Source of the DNA: Arhodomonas sp051195215
GTDB lineage: Bacteria; Pseudomonadota; Gammaproteobacteria; Nitrococcales; Nitrococcaceae
Assembly (NCBI RefSeq): GCF_051195215.1
Contig: NZ_JBNAZM010000015.1
Coordinates: forward strand, 1 to 64,000
DNA length: 64,000 bases
Direction of reading: 5' to 3'
Shown one piece after another: positions 16,743 to 25,016 of this stretch. The position numbers were made by a program, and so were the translations under genes. The notes beneath the pieces are model-generated. The model worked only from the letters and a program-made list of their open reading frames with translations, searched no databases and was not told the DNA's origin. Each line of letters begins with the position of its first letter. Position 1 is the first letter of the stretch.

Positions 16743-18587
16743 CTAAACCATTAACTCATCAATGCTTTCATATATAACAGCATCTTTCTTCAAAGGAGCT
16801 GCGTTAATTTGCCAGGTATGAGTTGTCAAATCAACGCGCCGCTCTGCTACCAAATTCATGTCGTCGCTTGTCAATACGACAGCATCTTCAGCTACATTCC
16901 TATTCAAAATAGTATCCGCACCATCAATTGTACTTGGATGGTAATCTTGTTCGACGAAACTCCTCTTAGATCCTGACATGGAGTTCCCCCCAATCCACAT
17001 ATCACCTGCAGCAAGGTTTTTTCCATCCGATAACGTGTGGCGACGCATCTTGATTTGTCGGCGCAAATAGACACCAGGCTCCTTTTCAAACACGAAGGGA
17101 CAAGGAGGCTTACCGAAACGACTAGCATCAACGCTTCTCTGAACGAGCATCAGGTCTAGAGTATAATTTTCTCCGTAATAGTCATCGTCATCGACCCTAA
17201 AAAAGAACTTTCCCTCCGCTCGTTTATGCCCCATATTTAAACATGCACCAGCGAACCACTCTCCCGGCACATACGTCAAAACCACATCTTTTCTCGGTTT
17301 ATCTAAACCCAACTCTTGGTAGGTTGGAGGTTCATTGCCATTGAACACAAGCACGAGCTCTTTATTGGGATAACTCTGCCGCTCGAAAGTTTTATAGCAA
17401 CGCGGCAACAGCTCTTTGCGATATGTCGGGGTTATCAATGACGCTTTTGGATACTCTTCCCAATCGTGGCTCACATTTAGCTGTTCACATATCGACCGTA
17501 ACCGGTGGGAGAAAGTATGGCTCTGATATGTCTCACGCCAAGCAACATGCGCTTGGCGCTTTCGGTAGAGCTCATCCTGTTTCAAACGATAAAGCTCGAT
17601 CAGGAAGCCAGATTCCGTCTCCTCTGCCAACACCAAGTTATGGCGTACGTCAACCCTATTCAATTGCCCTAGATGCACAATCGGCAAGTAGCTAGCCGCG
17701 GCCTCGAGCGCCATCCATTGCTGAGTGGTCGGTGTCGACAATGATCGCTCAGTGCTTATATAGGCCTTCGCGTATTTAAGCACATTGATACGACTTTCCC
17801 GTGTAACACAACCACGTATGCACGGGGCGAGCTCTTTATCGACCGCTTCCAACCGCCGTTTCGTTAGCTGATACCGCGACTCTACAATATCTAAAGCATG
17901 ATCACGAGTCACTTCCTTGAGAAAATCAAAATTCTCCGGACGACGATCAAGGTCTCCCCATCCGTCAAACAGCACGCCCAATTCCAAGGCGTCATAATAT
18001 TCATGCTTCCGGAAAGGATTATAAAGTGCAGGCTGTACACACGGAGGCAAATGCGTTGACTTAACTCCTTCAGCAGCCAAACGGCCAACTTCTCGGTAGT
18101 CCGCGCAAAAAACTTTCCGAAAGTTTTTTGCGAAATCCTTGTAATGATGATGATAAACCTGGTCAACCGTCAGCCAATAAGCTGTAGGAACTCCTGCCTT
18201 CTCAAAAGCATTAACTAACTCCACAAGGCTCTCAGCTTCCCCACCAAAAGTACACTGCGCCAAGCTCCAATGCCCCGTCGCCGTTTCCCACGTAGACTCA
18301 ACGATTAACAAGTCGGGGCTTCCGTAATCCAGTATTGAACGCCAGTTCGAAGGGGTAAGCAGAAACAGTTCTCCCTCAAAACGCAGTCCGTGATATAAGT
18401 GATCACTAACTATCGCTGCAATGCGAAGTGTCGAATTAGCTGACTTTCTCGGCTCCCACCGTGGCACCGCAGGTGACCAATAAGCGAACATCGCCAACGC
18501 TCGATCCGACATACGCCGCTGCGCTAATGTCGATCCATTTCGCGTGAACTCCTCCGCCACTGCAGAATCCTGATAGGTAAATTGCAT
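16743..18587 (-). CDS. two-domain CgeB-like/GT2 glycosyltransferase, twin copy 2
   Basis: The protein has 614 residues. The ATG at 18587 is preferred because AAGGGG lies seven bases before it; the GTG at 18614 would overlap the upstream gene's stop and has no good site. Residues about 21-438 are identical to twin copy 1. The C-terminal 176 residues differ: the metal site reads RVDDDDYYG, followed by FGKPPCPFVFEKEP and a distinct SGSKRSF acceptor region. It lies 20 bases after the UDP-sulfoquinovose synthase, so this enzyme is a candidate for using that donor. That link is inference from gene order only. Confidence 0.82.
   Translation of the reverse strand: MQFTYQDSAVAEEFTRNGSTLAQRRMSDRALAMFAYWSPAVPRWEPRKSANSTLRIAAIVSDHLYHGLRFEGELFLLTPSNWRSILDYGSPDLLIVESTWETATGHWSLAQCTFGGEAESLVELVNAFEKAGVPTAYWLTVDQVYHHHYKDFAKNFRKVFCADYREVGRLAAEGVKSTHLPPCVQPALYNPFRKHEYYDALELGVLFDGWGDLDRRPENFDFLKEVTRDHALDIVESRYQLTKRRLEAVDKELAPCIRGCVTRESRINVLKYAKAYISTERSLSTPTTQQWMALEAAASYLPIVHLGQLNRVDVRHNLVLAEETESGFLIELYRLKQDELYRKRQAHVAWRETYQSHTFSHRLRSICEQLNVSHDWEEYPKASLITPTYRKELLPRCYKTFERQSYPNKELVLVFNGNEPPTYQELGLDKPRKDVVLTYVPGEWFAGACLNMGHKRAEGKFFFRVDDDDYYGENYTLDLMLVQRSVDASRFGKPPCPFVFEKEPGVYLRRQIKMRRHTLSDGKNLAAGDMWIGGNSMSGSKRSFVEQDYHPSTIDGADTILNRNVAEDAVVLTSDDMNLVAERRVDLTTHTWQINAAPLKKDAVIYESIDELMV
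17272..18528. repeat. 1257-bp direct repeat, copy 2
   Basis: This is the second copy of the block at 15361-16617, identical wherever compared, including synonymous positions and the antisense frames. Identity stops abruptly at both edges, which points to gene conversion or a very recent duplication and not slow divergence. Confidence 0.93.
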
Positions 18588-18607
18588 ATCCGTGCCCCTT
18601 CTGCCAC

Positions 18608-19792
18608 CTACCACTTCACGCCACGGAAAATCACATCCTTGCGGATGTTACCTCGGTAACGCTCCACCACTCGGAACATACCGGCCATCACCTCATCGGT
18701 GAGGTAGTGTGGCTCGACGCCGATATCGATCAGCCCCTGGTACGTCGGGTTGTAGTAGTGCTCCTCGGCCTCCTTGCGCGGATTGTCGAGGTGGTCGATC
18801 TGCACGTCGTAGCCCAAGTTGGCGCCAACGCGCTGGGTGAACTCCGCGAGCTCCAGCGCGGTAAACGTCTCCATGATCTGGTTGAAGATGCGGAATTCGC
18901 CGGCTTTTGCGGGGGTTTCGACCGACTTGCCGACGCACTGGAGCGTGTCATTGATGTTGAGGTAGCCACGGGTCTGACCGCCACGCCCGTAGACAGTCAG
19001 CGGATAGCCGACGACGGCCTGGGTGATGAATCGATTGACGATCGTGCCGAACACTTCGTCGTAATTGAAGATAGGGTAAAGACGCTCGTCGCCCTCGGTC
19101 TCGTGGGTCTCTAGTCCGTAGACCGGCCCCTGCATGAGGTTGGTGACGCGAAGCCCCCACATGCGCACGCAAAACCATATCAGGTCCGTGTCCATGACCT
19201 TGGTGGTATGGTAGAGAGAGCCAGCCTGGCGCGGGAAGAGGAATCGGTCCTGCCGGCCCTTGTGCTCGATATCGATCCAGCCTTCTTCGATATCGATGTT
19301 GGGCGTGCCGTACTCACCCATGGTCCCGATGTGCACGACGTGCGTGTCAGGGCTCAGGTCCTTGAGAGCGAACATGAGGTTGTTCGTCACCAACAGGTTG
19401 TTGGAGACGGTCAGGTTGGCCGTCTTGTAGTCGATCAGCGAGAACGGTGCGGAAGGCTGTTCGGCATAGTGAATGACGGTTTCCGGTACGCCCGTAAATT
19501 CGTCATTTACCGCCCAGCTATATGTCACCCGACCGTCGAACAGCGACCGCATGAGCTCCGCATCGGTCAGATCGCCGATCACGACCTTGATTTCCCGCCC
19601 GGTCTTCTCGTACCAGAGCTTGGCGCGCGCTTGCAGCGTCGGCACCGGGTAAAGCATACCCACGTCAATGGCGGTGCAGTTGTTACGGCGCAGATAGTTG
19701 TCAACGACGGTGACGTCGTATCCACGCTTGGAGAAATACATGGCCGTCGGCCAGCCAAGGTAACCGTCACCACCGAGGATCAGAACGTGCAT
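18608..19792 (-). CDS. sqdB: UDP-sulfoquinovose synthase (SqdB/SQD1 family)
   Basis: The enzyme converts UDP-glucose plus sulfite to UDP-sulfoquinovose, with bound NAD. It has 394 residues from the ATG at 19792 (AAGGTG nine bases upstream), matching the family length. The NAD loop GGDGYLG is at residues 7-13. The family signatures AEQPSAPFSLIDY (about 110), TMGEYGTPNIDIEEG (157) and YHTTK (194-198) preserve the Thr, Glu, Tyr, His and Lys used by plant SQD1. No SqdX-type sulfolipid glycosyltransferase neighbour is apparent; instead it sits among polysaccharide glycosyltransferases and close to an exporter. A role in a sulfonated glycan is therefore likelier than in sulfolipid synthesis. Confidence 0.92.
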   Translation of the reverse strand: MHVLILGGDGYLGWPTAMYFSKRGYDVTVVDNYLRRNNCTAIDVGMLYPVPTLQARAKLWYEKTGREIKVVIGDLTDAELMRSLFDGRVTYSWAVNDEFTGVPETVIHYAEQPSAPFSLIDYKTANLTVSNNLLVTNNLMFALKDLSPDTHVVHIGTMGEYGTPNIDIEEGWIDIEHKGRQDRFLFPRQAGSLYHTTKVMDTDLIWFCVRMWGLRVTNLMQGPVYGLETHETEGDERLYPIFNYDEVFGTIVNRFITQAVVGYPLTVYGRGGQTRGYLNINDTLQCVGKSVETPAKAGEFRIFNQIMETFTALELAEFTQRVGANLGYDVQIDHLDNPRKEAEEHYYNPTYQGLIDIGVEPHYLTDEVMAGMFRVVERYRGNIRKDVIFRGVKW

Positions 19793-19856
19793 GCTATTCA
19801 CCTTAAACCAATACGTTCGCAGACCTGAGTCCACCCCTCACGGGCAGAAGCGAATC

Positions 19857-20900
19857 CTAGTCGTCGTCCATGAGGCCGTTGCTCAACAGGAAGTCGCGAA
19901 TTGCCTCCTGGCTCAGAACGGGCTCATTGCTCGAGTTATATGGATTTCTCACCTCGCGCGAAACGACGTCAGGATACTCGTATTCAATATCCTGGTAGAG
20001 CGCCGTAAACGCGGGCAGGACGGAGAAATACGATTGCAGCTCGACGGTCCGCCGCATCTCCTCCGCGCTCATCAGCTCCTCATAGAGTTTCTCGCCGGGC
20101 TTCGAGCCGATCACCTTGATTTCGATCTCGTCAGCGTCCAATCCGTAGCGGGGTGCCAACTCACGGATCATGACTTCGGCGAGGTCTTCGATGCGAATGA
20201 CGGGCATTTTGGTGACGAAGACTTCGCCGCCATGGGCAAGAATGGCAGAATCGATGACCAACCGGGTCGCCTCGTCGATGCTCATGATGAAGCGCGTCAT
20301 ATCCCGGTCGGTGAGGGTTATCGGACCGCCCTTGCGGACCTGATCCCGGAACACCGGTATAACAGACCCCCGGGAGCCCAGCACATTCCCGAACCGCGTG
20401 GAGGCGAACACGGGGCCACCTGCGTGGCCATTGCTGTTGGCTGCCGTGATCAGGCGCTCCCCCATCAGCTTGGACGTTCCCATCACATTCGTGGGGTTCA
20501 CCGCCTTGTCCGAGCTCGTGAAAATTACAGTGTTAACATCCGCCGCCTGGGCGGCTTCTATGACGTTCTGAACGCCCAGGATGTTCGTTTGAACCGCTTC
20601 GAATGGAGACCGCTCGCACAGGATCACATGCTTGAATGCAGCAGCGTGGAAGACGATGTCGACGCCCCGGAACTTCTCGGTTAGCTTCGCGGTGTCGCGA
20701 GCATCCGCCAGGAAGAAGTGTACCTCTGGGTGCTCCGCGTACTGCTGGTCTATGAAGAAAAGCTCGGATTCGTTGTTATCCAATCCGATGAGGGAACCGA
20801 CGTCGTAGTCACTGACGAGATGCTCGACAAGCTTCGAGCCGACAGTTCCACACGCGCCAGTCACCACAACCTTTTTGTCGCTGAAGTAGGCCTGTTTCAT
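19857..20900 (-). CDS. CapD/PseB-like nucleotide-sugar dehydratase/epimerase
   Basis: This soluble SDR has 347 residues and no membrane segments, so it resembles short PseB/CapD-like enzymes and not long FlaA1/WbpM. The NAD loop is GACGTVG at residues 15-21. The motif SSDKAVNPTNVMGTSKLMGE has the Met-for-Tyr replacement typical of UDP-HexNAc 4,6-dehydratases and 5-epimerases. TDRDMTRFIMSIDEA and GSKPGEKLYEELMS are further family marks. It likely acts on a UDP-N-acetylhexosamine to start a deoxy-amino-sugar route. It lies 15 bases after the GT4 gene and 64 bases before sqdB in the same transcription unit. Confidence 0.87.
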   Translation of the reverse strand: MKQAYFSDKKVVVTGACGTVGSKLVEHLVSDYDVGSLIGLDNNESELFFIDQQYAEHPEVHFFLADARDTAKLTEKFRGVDIVFHAAAFKHVILCERSPFEAVQTNILGVQNVIEAAQAADVNTVIFTSSDKAVNPTNVMGTSKLMGERLITAANSNGHAGGPVFASTRFGNVLGSRGSVIPVFRDQVRKGGPITLTDRDMTRFIMSIDEATRLVIDSAILAHGGEVFVTKMPVIRIEDLAEVMIRELAPRYGLDADEIEIKVIGSKPGEKLYEELMSAEEMRRTVELQSYFSVLPAFTALYQDIEYEYPDVVSREVRNPYNSSNEPVLSQEAIRDFLLSNGLMDDD

Positions 20901-20915
20901 CCCGGGTTATTGTCC

Positions 20916-22118
20916 TTACGCTAGGTTCAATGCAGCCAGGATCCGGCCTAGCTGCCCATTCCAGTCATATCTTTCGGCGTATCGCCGCCCCGCCGAAGGA
21001 TCGTGTGAGTGGGTGAGCGCACGTTCCACCAGAGCAACGAGGTCGTCGACGTTCCTGTACCGCCACACAGGTATATCCTCTGCCTCGGTCTCTGCCCAGC
21101 TTGCGGAGATGACCGGCAGGCCAGCCGCGAGGTATTCCAGCATCTTGAGCGGACGTACACCGCGGAGTGCATGCGGCTCGTCCGCCGCCCCCCTGAACGG
21201 AACGATCCCCGCCACTGCATGCTGCATGCAGGCGGGCAACTGCTCGTGAGCGACATGCCCTGTAAAGACGACGTTTTCGGGCAGGGACATGCCTCGCGAC
21301 GAGACGTCCCGCGGCCCCATCATGACGAACGATACGTGCGGTAACCGTCGTGCGGCCCGTGCGATCGTGTCAAGGTCCACCCGGTCATCTATGGCCCCCG
21401 TATACAGCACCAGGGGGCGCTTTACGCGCCGTATTGCGTCGGGAATTGTACGCGTGCACTGTCGGCCGGAGAAGGCATCGACGTCCACGCCGTTGGGCAC
21501 CAACGCAGCCTTACAGGGGTTCAGGCTATCGACATAGTCCGCCAGCGTCGCTGCCGAATAGACCGTGAGGTCGACCTTCTGTGCAATGTCCCGCGCGAGG
21601 CCGTGCGCTCTGCCCTGCCACCCCGGAAATCGCTCGTGGTCATCCATCACGCGAAAAACGGAATAGTCATAGGGCAACCAGTCGAGCAGCCAGCCATAAG
21701 AAAGATTGTCTATGTAGAGCAACGTCGACTCGTGCCGTAGGACGTTGCCGCGTAGCCGGCGTCGAACTTGCGGGAGAAGCGTTCGCCACCAGTGGCGGCT
21801 CGTAATCGGCGCTCGCAGAAACGGACGACCATCCGGTGCGACAACGGCGAATGGGACATAGGACTCTATGGCGCCGCCCTCGTGCCGCGTCGGCGATGAG
21901 CATGCCGTGCGTACCCGCTGCGACACCTCCGGTGCAGCGATCCTGGCCATGTGAAAAGGCGTGACGGCCGCGGAGAGGTAGTAGACTTTCCAGCCGCGCC
22001 GGGCGAATTGACGCGCCAAGTGCTGGCTACCCACTTGTCGGGCGGACCAGTAGGGGTGCGTACACGCCATCACCACCGCGTTATCGCCGCTGGCCGGCTC
22101 GCCGTTGTTCGTCTCCAT
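20916..22118 (-). CDS. GT4-like glycosyltransferase (TuaH type)
   Basis: The protein has 400 residues from the Met at 22118; frames running further upstream add 35 residues without a fold. The N-terminus CTHPYWSARQVGSQHLARQF and the DNLSYGWLLDWLPYD segment resemble teichuronic-acid-type glycosyltransferases. The donor domain carries YTGAIDDRVD, VFTGHVAHEQL and the PLKMLEYLAAGLPVI stretch with one clear Glu of the E-x7-E motif. It is the first gene of the long minus-strand operon. The divergent gap to the next GT4 gene (22119-22315) should contain its promoter, but I see no convincing boxes. Confidence 0.78.
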   Translation of the reverse strand: METNNGEPASGDNAVVMACTHPYWSARQVGSQHLARQFARRGWKVYYLSAAVTPFHMARIAAPEVSQRVRTACSSPTRHEGGAIESYVPFAVVAPDGRPFLRAPITSRHWWRTLLPQVRRRLRGNVLRHESTLLYIDNLSYGWLLDWLPYDYSVFRVMDDHERFPGWQGRAHGLARDIAQKVDLTVYSAATLADYVDSLNPCKAALVPNGVDVDAFSGRQCTRTIPDAIRRVKRPLVLYTGAIDDRVDLDTIARAARRLPHVSFVMMGPRDVSSRGMSLPENVVFTGHVAHEQLPACMQHAVAGIVPFRGAADEPHALRGVRPLKMLEYLAAGLPVISASWAETEAEDIPVWRYRNVDDLVALVERALTHSHDPSAGRRYAERYDWNGQLGRILAALNLA

Positions 22119-22315
22119 GGTTCCGGTGACTTCGGAATAGGTCGCCCATGTGGGCAGCAAGGCTACCAGATGGCGAACCGCGGCAGGCAGGACTACGTCG
22201 CACATACACCGCATTTGTGTCACATGCCGACGGACGGCATCAGCGGGCTACGCAACTTCGTGTGCTTGCCGTACCCTGCTGCCACGATTCTACCCGGTAG
22301 CCCCCTTGGAGCAAG

Positions 22316-23455
22316 ATGCGCGTCCTCCATATCGGCAAGTACTTTCCGCCATTCAACGGCGGCATCGAGAACTTCATGGCGGACCTGGTGTTGGCCACGA
22401 CACCGCTCGGGGTCGACGTATCCGCGGTCGTGCATCACTCGCCGGATGCGCCGAAGCACGTCACTCGGGAACACTGGCATGGTACGGCGATTCATCGGGT
22501 ACCTTCGTATGGCCAGATCGCCTACGCACCGATCAGCCCGGCATTCCCATGGGCCTTGCGCCGTGCGATCTCCACGGAACGCCCCGACGTTCTCCATGTT
22601 CACATGCCCAATACGTCGGCTTTCTGGCTGCTGGGCCTGCCGGCGGCCCGGCGTCTGCCCTGGGTGGTGCACTGGCACGCCGATGTGGTTGGTCCGGGCA
22701 TGGAGGAGAAGCTGCGGCGTCTCTATCCATTCTACCGGCCGCTGGAGCAGACGTTGTTGCGGCGTGCGGATGCGATTGTCGCGACCTCGCCAGACTATCT
22801 CTCGTCCAGCGAGGCGCTGGCACGGTGGCGGAGCAAGGCCGAGGTCATCCCGCTCGGCCTGCCGCTGGAGCGCGTATCGGCCGACGCTGACGGCATGCCG
22901 TGGCAGTATCCCGAGCGGCTGAAGGTTCTCTGCGTGGGACGGCTGTCGAAGTACAAGGGTATCGACCGGCTCATCGAGGCGGCTGAACGGGTATCCGGCC
23001 TGGAGGTCGTCGTCGTTGGTGACGGGGAGGAGAAGCCGTCGCTTCAAGCGCTGGCGCAGGGCGGTGACGGGCGGTCTTCGATCCGTTTGGCGGGCCGCGT
23101 GACGGATGCCGAGCGCAATGCGCTCATGGCGAGTTGTGACGTGCTCTGCTTGCCCTCGCTCAACCGAGCGGAGGCGTTCGGGGTGGTGCTGTTAGAAGCG
23201 ATGGCGCTCGGTCGGCCGGCTATAGTAAGCCGGGTGCCTGGCTCCGGAATGAGCTGGGTCGTTCGTGACGGTGAGACGGGGTGGCATGTGCCACCGGGGG
23301 ATAGTGCGGCACTGGCGGAGCGTCTGGCCTTGTTGCGCGATCAGCCCGAGCTGTTGGCCCCTGCGGGAAGGGCGGCGCGGGCGCGGTTTGATGCAGAGTT
23401 CCGTATCGATCGTATCGCCGCCCAGGTTAGCGCGCTCTACCGCACCTTGGCTTGA
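22316..23455 (+). CDS. GT4-family glycosyltransferase (mannosyltransferase-like)
   Basis: This 379-residue GT-B retaining enzyme starts at an ATG with GGAG five bases upstream. The N-terminus is HIGKYFPPFNGGIENF, followed by VLHVHMPN and VVHWHADVV. The donor domain has CVGRLSKYKGIDRLIEA and RAEAFGVVLLEAMALGRPAI, with both glutamates of the E-x7-E motif. It is divergent from the main operon and is the only glycosyltransferase here on the plus strand. Relatives include mannosyl- and rhamnosyltransferases. High GC like the bulk chromosome. Confidence 0.86.
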   Translation: MRVLHIGKYFPPFNGGIENFMADLVLATTPLGVDVSAVVHHSPDAPKHVTREHWHGTAIHRVPSYGQIAYAPISPAFPWALRRAISTERPDVLHVHMPNTSAFWLLGLPAARRLPWVVHWHADVVGPGMEEKLRRLYPFYRPLEQTLLRRADAIVATSPDYLSSSEALARWRSKAEVIPLGLPLERVSADADGMPWQYPERLKVLCVGRLSKYKGIDRLIEAAERVSGLEVVVVGDGEEKPSLQALAQGGDGRSSIRLAGRVTDAERNALMASCDVLCLPSLNRAEAFGVVLLEAMALGRPAIVSRVPGSGMSWVVRDGETGWHVPPGDSAALAERLALLRDQPELLAPAGRAARARFDAEFRIDRIAAQVSALYRTLA

Positions 23456-23469
23456 GCGATTCCCTGTAG

Positions 23470-23496
23470 GGCACATGGAGCGAAACGGAATGTGCC
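23470..23496. repeat. palindromic repeat, family A
   Basis: A 7-bp stem (ggcacat/atgtgcc) encloses a core reading CGTTTCGCTCC on the minus strand, followed by CCTAC. This is a member of a dispersed family whose consensus is roughly GGCGGATTGCGCTTCGCTCC followed by ATCCGCCCTAC. Others are near 24885, 25939, 49823, 54601 and 63076. Confidence 0.6.
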
Positions 23497-23585
23497 GGCG
23501 GGCCAACGTCGGAAGCGGCCACTGCGCTTCGCTTCATGCGCTCGACACACTGCCGGCCAATACGCTGACGCGCCCAGGGGTCCAC

Positions 23586-24536
23586 TTACTGGTGGAATAC
23601 CTCTTCGACGCACTCGGCGGTGAGGATATTCTCGCCCCACAGCAGCAGCGTCTCCGCGTCGGCCTCGGCGATGCGCTGGCGCGTCGCCTCATCAAGCGCA
23701 CCGAACCGGCGCTCCATCTGGCGTACCAGCAAGGCTGCCTCGCCCTCTTTGCGCCCCTCTGCCAAGCCCTGCTCGCGCCAGTCCCGGCTCCAGTCGATTT
23801 CGCGTTCCGAGAGCATAGTATTCACCTCTTCCAGATCCGTGACCTCCGGGATCTCCGCCCCCGGCACCCGCCGGGGCAGCAGCACCCGCTTGATCCACAC
23901 GGTAAACGCCCGGCGCAGACCGGTCTGCTCCGGGGCGGCCAGCCAGTCCGCGAGCGCCGTGATCACCGCTCTTAGATCGCCGGGGCCGCGGCTTCGTTCC
24001 AGCCGGAAGAGCGCAGCCGCCAGGTTGCGCACCGACGGCAAATCATGCTCGTCCAGCGCGCCTTCGTCGAGCAGCAAGTAATTGAGTGTCGGGCGGTAAT
24101 GCTCGAGTCCGCCGGGCACTGTCTCGATCAGCTCGGCCATGCTGGTCGGCGCGCGCCAGGGTCGGTCCCCATTGTAGAGCACCAGCGGCAACACCGGCGG
24201 CAGCGTGTCTTCATCGGTGACCTGATCGCCCCGGACGAGCTCTTGGTAGAGAAGGCCCACGTAGGTGAGCATGCGCACGGCCATGAACCGGTCATTAGTG
24301 GATTGGAACTCCAGCAGCAGGTAGACGTAGAGCCAGCTGCCGCGCCAGCGCACCCGCCAGATGATGTCGTCCTCGCGGTCGAGGAGGTTGTCGGTGACAA
24401 AACTCTGGTTGACGCGTTCCAGCGTGGTGAAGTCCACCTGCGCCACCCAGTCCTCGTGGACGAAGCCGCGGATGAGGTCGGCGACCATCACCGGATGGGA
24501 GAACAGTAGCCTGTAGCTGTGATCGTGGTCGGGCAT
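23586..24536 (-). CDS. Rpn-family recombination-promoting nuclease / transposase_31 with DUF4351 tail
   Basis: The protein has 316 residues from the Met at 24536, which has AAGGA nine bases upstream. HSYRLLFSHPVMVADLIRGF is the start of the YhgA/Rpn (PD-(D/E)xK-like) domain. The acidic residues of the nuclease core are likely in DREDDIIWRVRW and YVYLLLEFQS. A Gln/Glu/Arg-rich linker (GLAEGRKEGE) leads to a DUF4351 module ending LLLWGENILTAE. Known Rpn proteins are DNA nucleases that raise RecA-independent recombination. Palindromic repeats lie on both sides. It is not an insertion sequence in the strict sense; no inverted repeats bound it. Confidence 0.8.
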   Translation of the reverse strand: MPDHDHSYRLLFSHPVMVADLIRGFVHEDWVAQVDFTTLERVNQSFVTDNLLDREDDIIWRVRWRGSWLYVYLLLEFQSTNDRFMAVRMLTYVGLLYQELVRGDQVTDEDTLPPVLPLVLYNGDRPWRAPTSMAELIETVPGGLEHYRPTLNYLLLDEGALDEHDLPSVRNLAAALFRLERSRGPGDLRAVITALADWLAAPEQTGLRRAFTVWIKRVLLPRRVPGAEIPEVTDLEEVNTMLSEREIDWSRDWREQGLAEGRKEGEAALLVRQMERRFGALDEATRQRIAEADAETLLLWGENILTAECVEEVFHQ

Positions 24537-24675
24537 GCGTTGTCGTCCTTGACGGTTGCTACCGCTCGGTACCGGCGGCACGAGGGCGCGTGAGGCGTTC
24601 CGGTGCCCACGTCTGTCGCGATTGCGCTTCAACGTAGCATGGATCAGAACGTGCGCATAAGCGGAGGCCTTCGCG

Positions 24676-24815
24676 CTTATCCGTCAGATGGAGCCCAAGT
24701 TCGATATGCGCCCCCCGACCAGCGCCGGCACATCGAGACCGCCGACGCCGACAGCCTGTTGGCGTGGTCCGAAAACATTCTCACCGCCGAGCGGCCCGAG
24801 GACGTGTTGCGCTGA
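24676..24815 (+). pseudogene. decayed DUF4351 C-terminal remnant
   Basis: The translation LIRQMEPKFD in one frame and RRHIETADADSLLAWSENI followed by LTAERPEDVLR in another match the two halves of the DUF4351 module at the end of the intact gene just downstream. A frameshift and a small deletion near 24705 separate them. There is no start and no nuclease domain, so this is the tail of a lost Rpn paralogue. Confidence 0.75.
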
Positions 24816-24884
24816 GGTGGGGTGGTCGTGTGGGGCGCATGGAGCTTGGCGGAGTGTGCGGCCGGGAGCAGATTGTTCAACCAT

Positions 24885-24911
24885 GGCGCATTGCGCTTCG
24901 CTCCATGCGCC
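24885..24911. repeat. palindromic repeat, family A
   Basis: A perfect 7-bp stem (ggcgcat/atgcgcc) surrounds TGCGCTTCGCTCC, followed by CTAC. It lies between the DUF4351 remnant and the second Rpn gene. A half-copy (ggcgcatggagc) lies about 50 bases to the left. Confidence 0.65.
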
Positions 24912-25016
24912 CTACAGCGACAGCGACGCGGGTTCAACGGGGCGCTGCCGGCTGGCATAGTAACTTTTCAGCCCGCGCGGGAGGGACACCCGCACCACGG
25001 CACAAGGACCGGCCCG

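Noticed and set aside
15361..18528. Twin-gene repeat as a pure assembly duplication
   Set aside because: The copies have different 3' halves and different start regions, which a simple assembly duplication would not create; long reads are still the right test.
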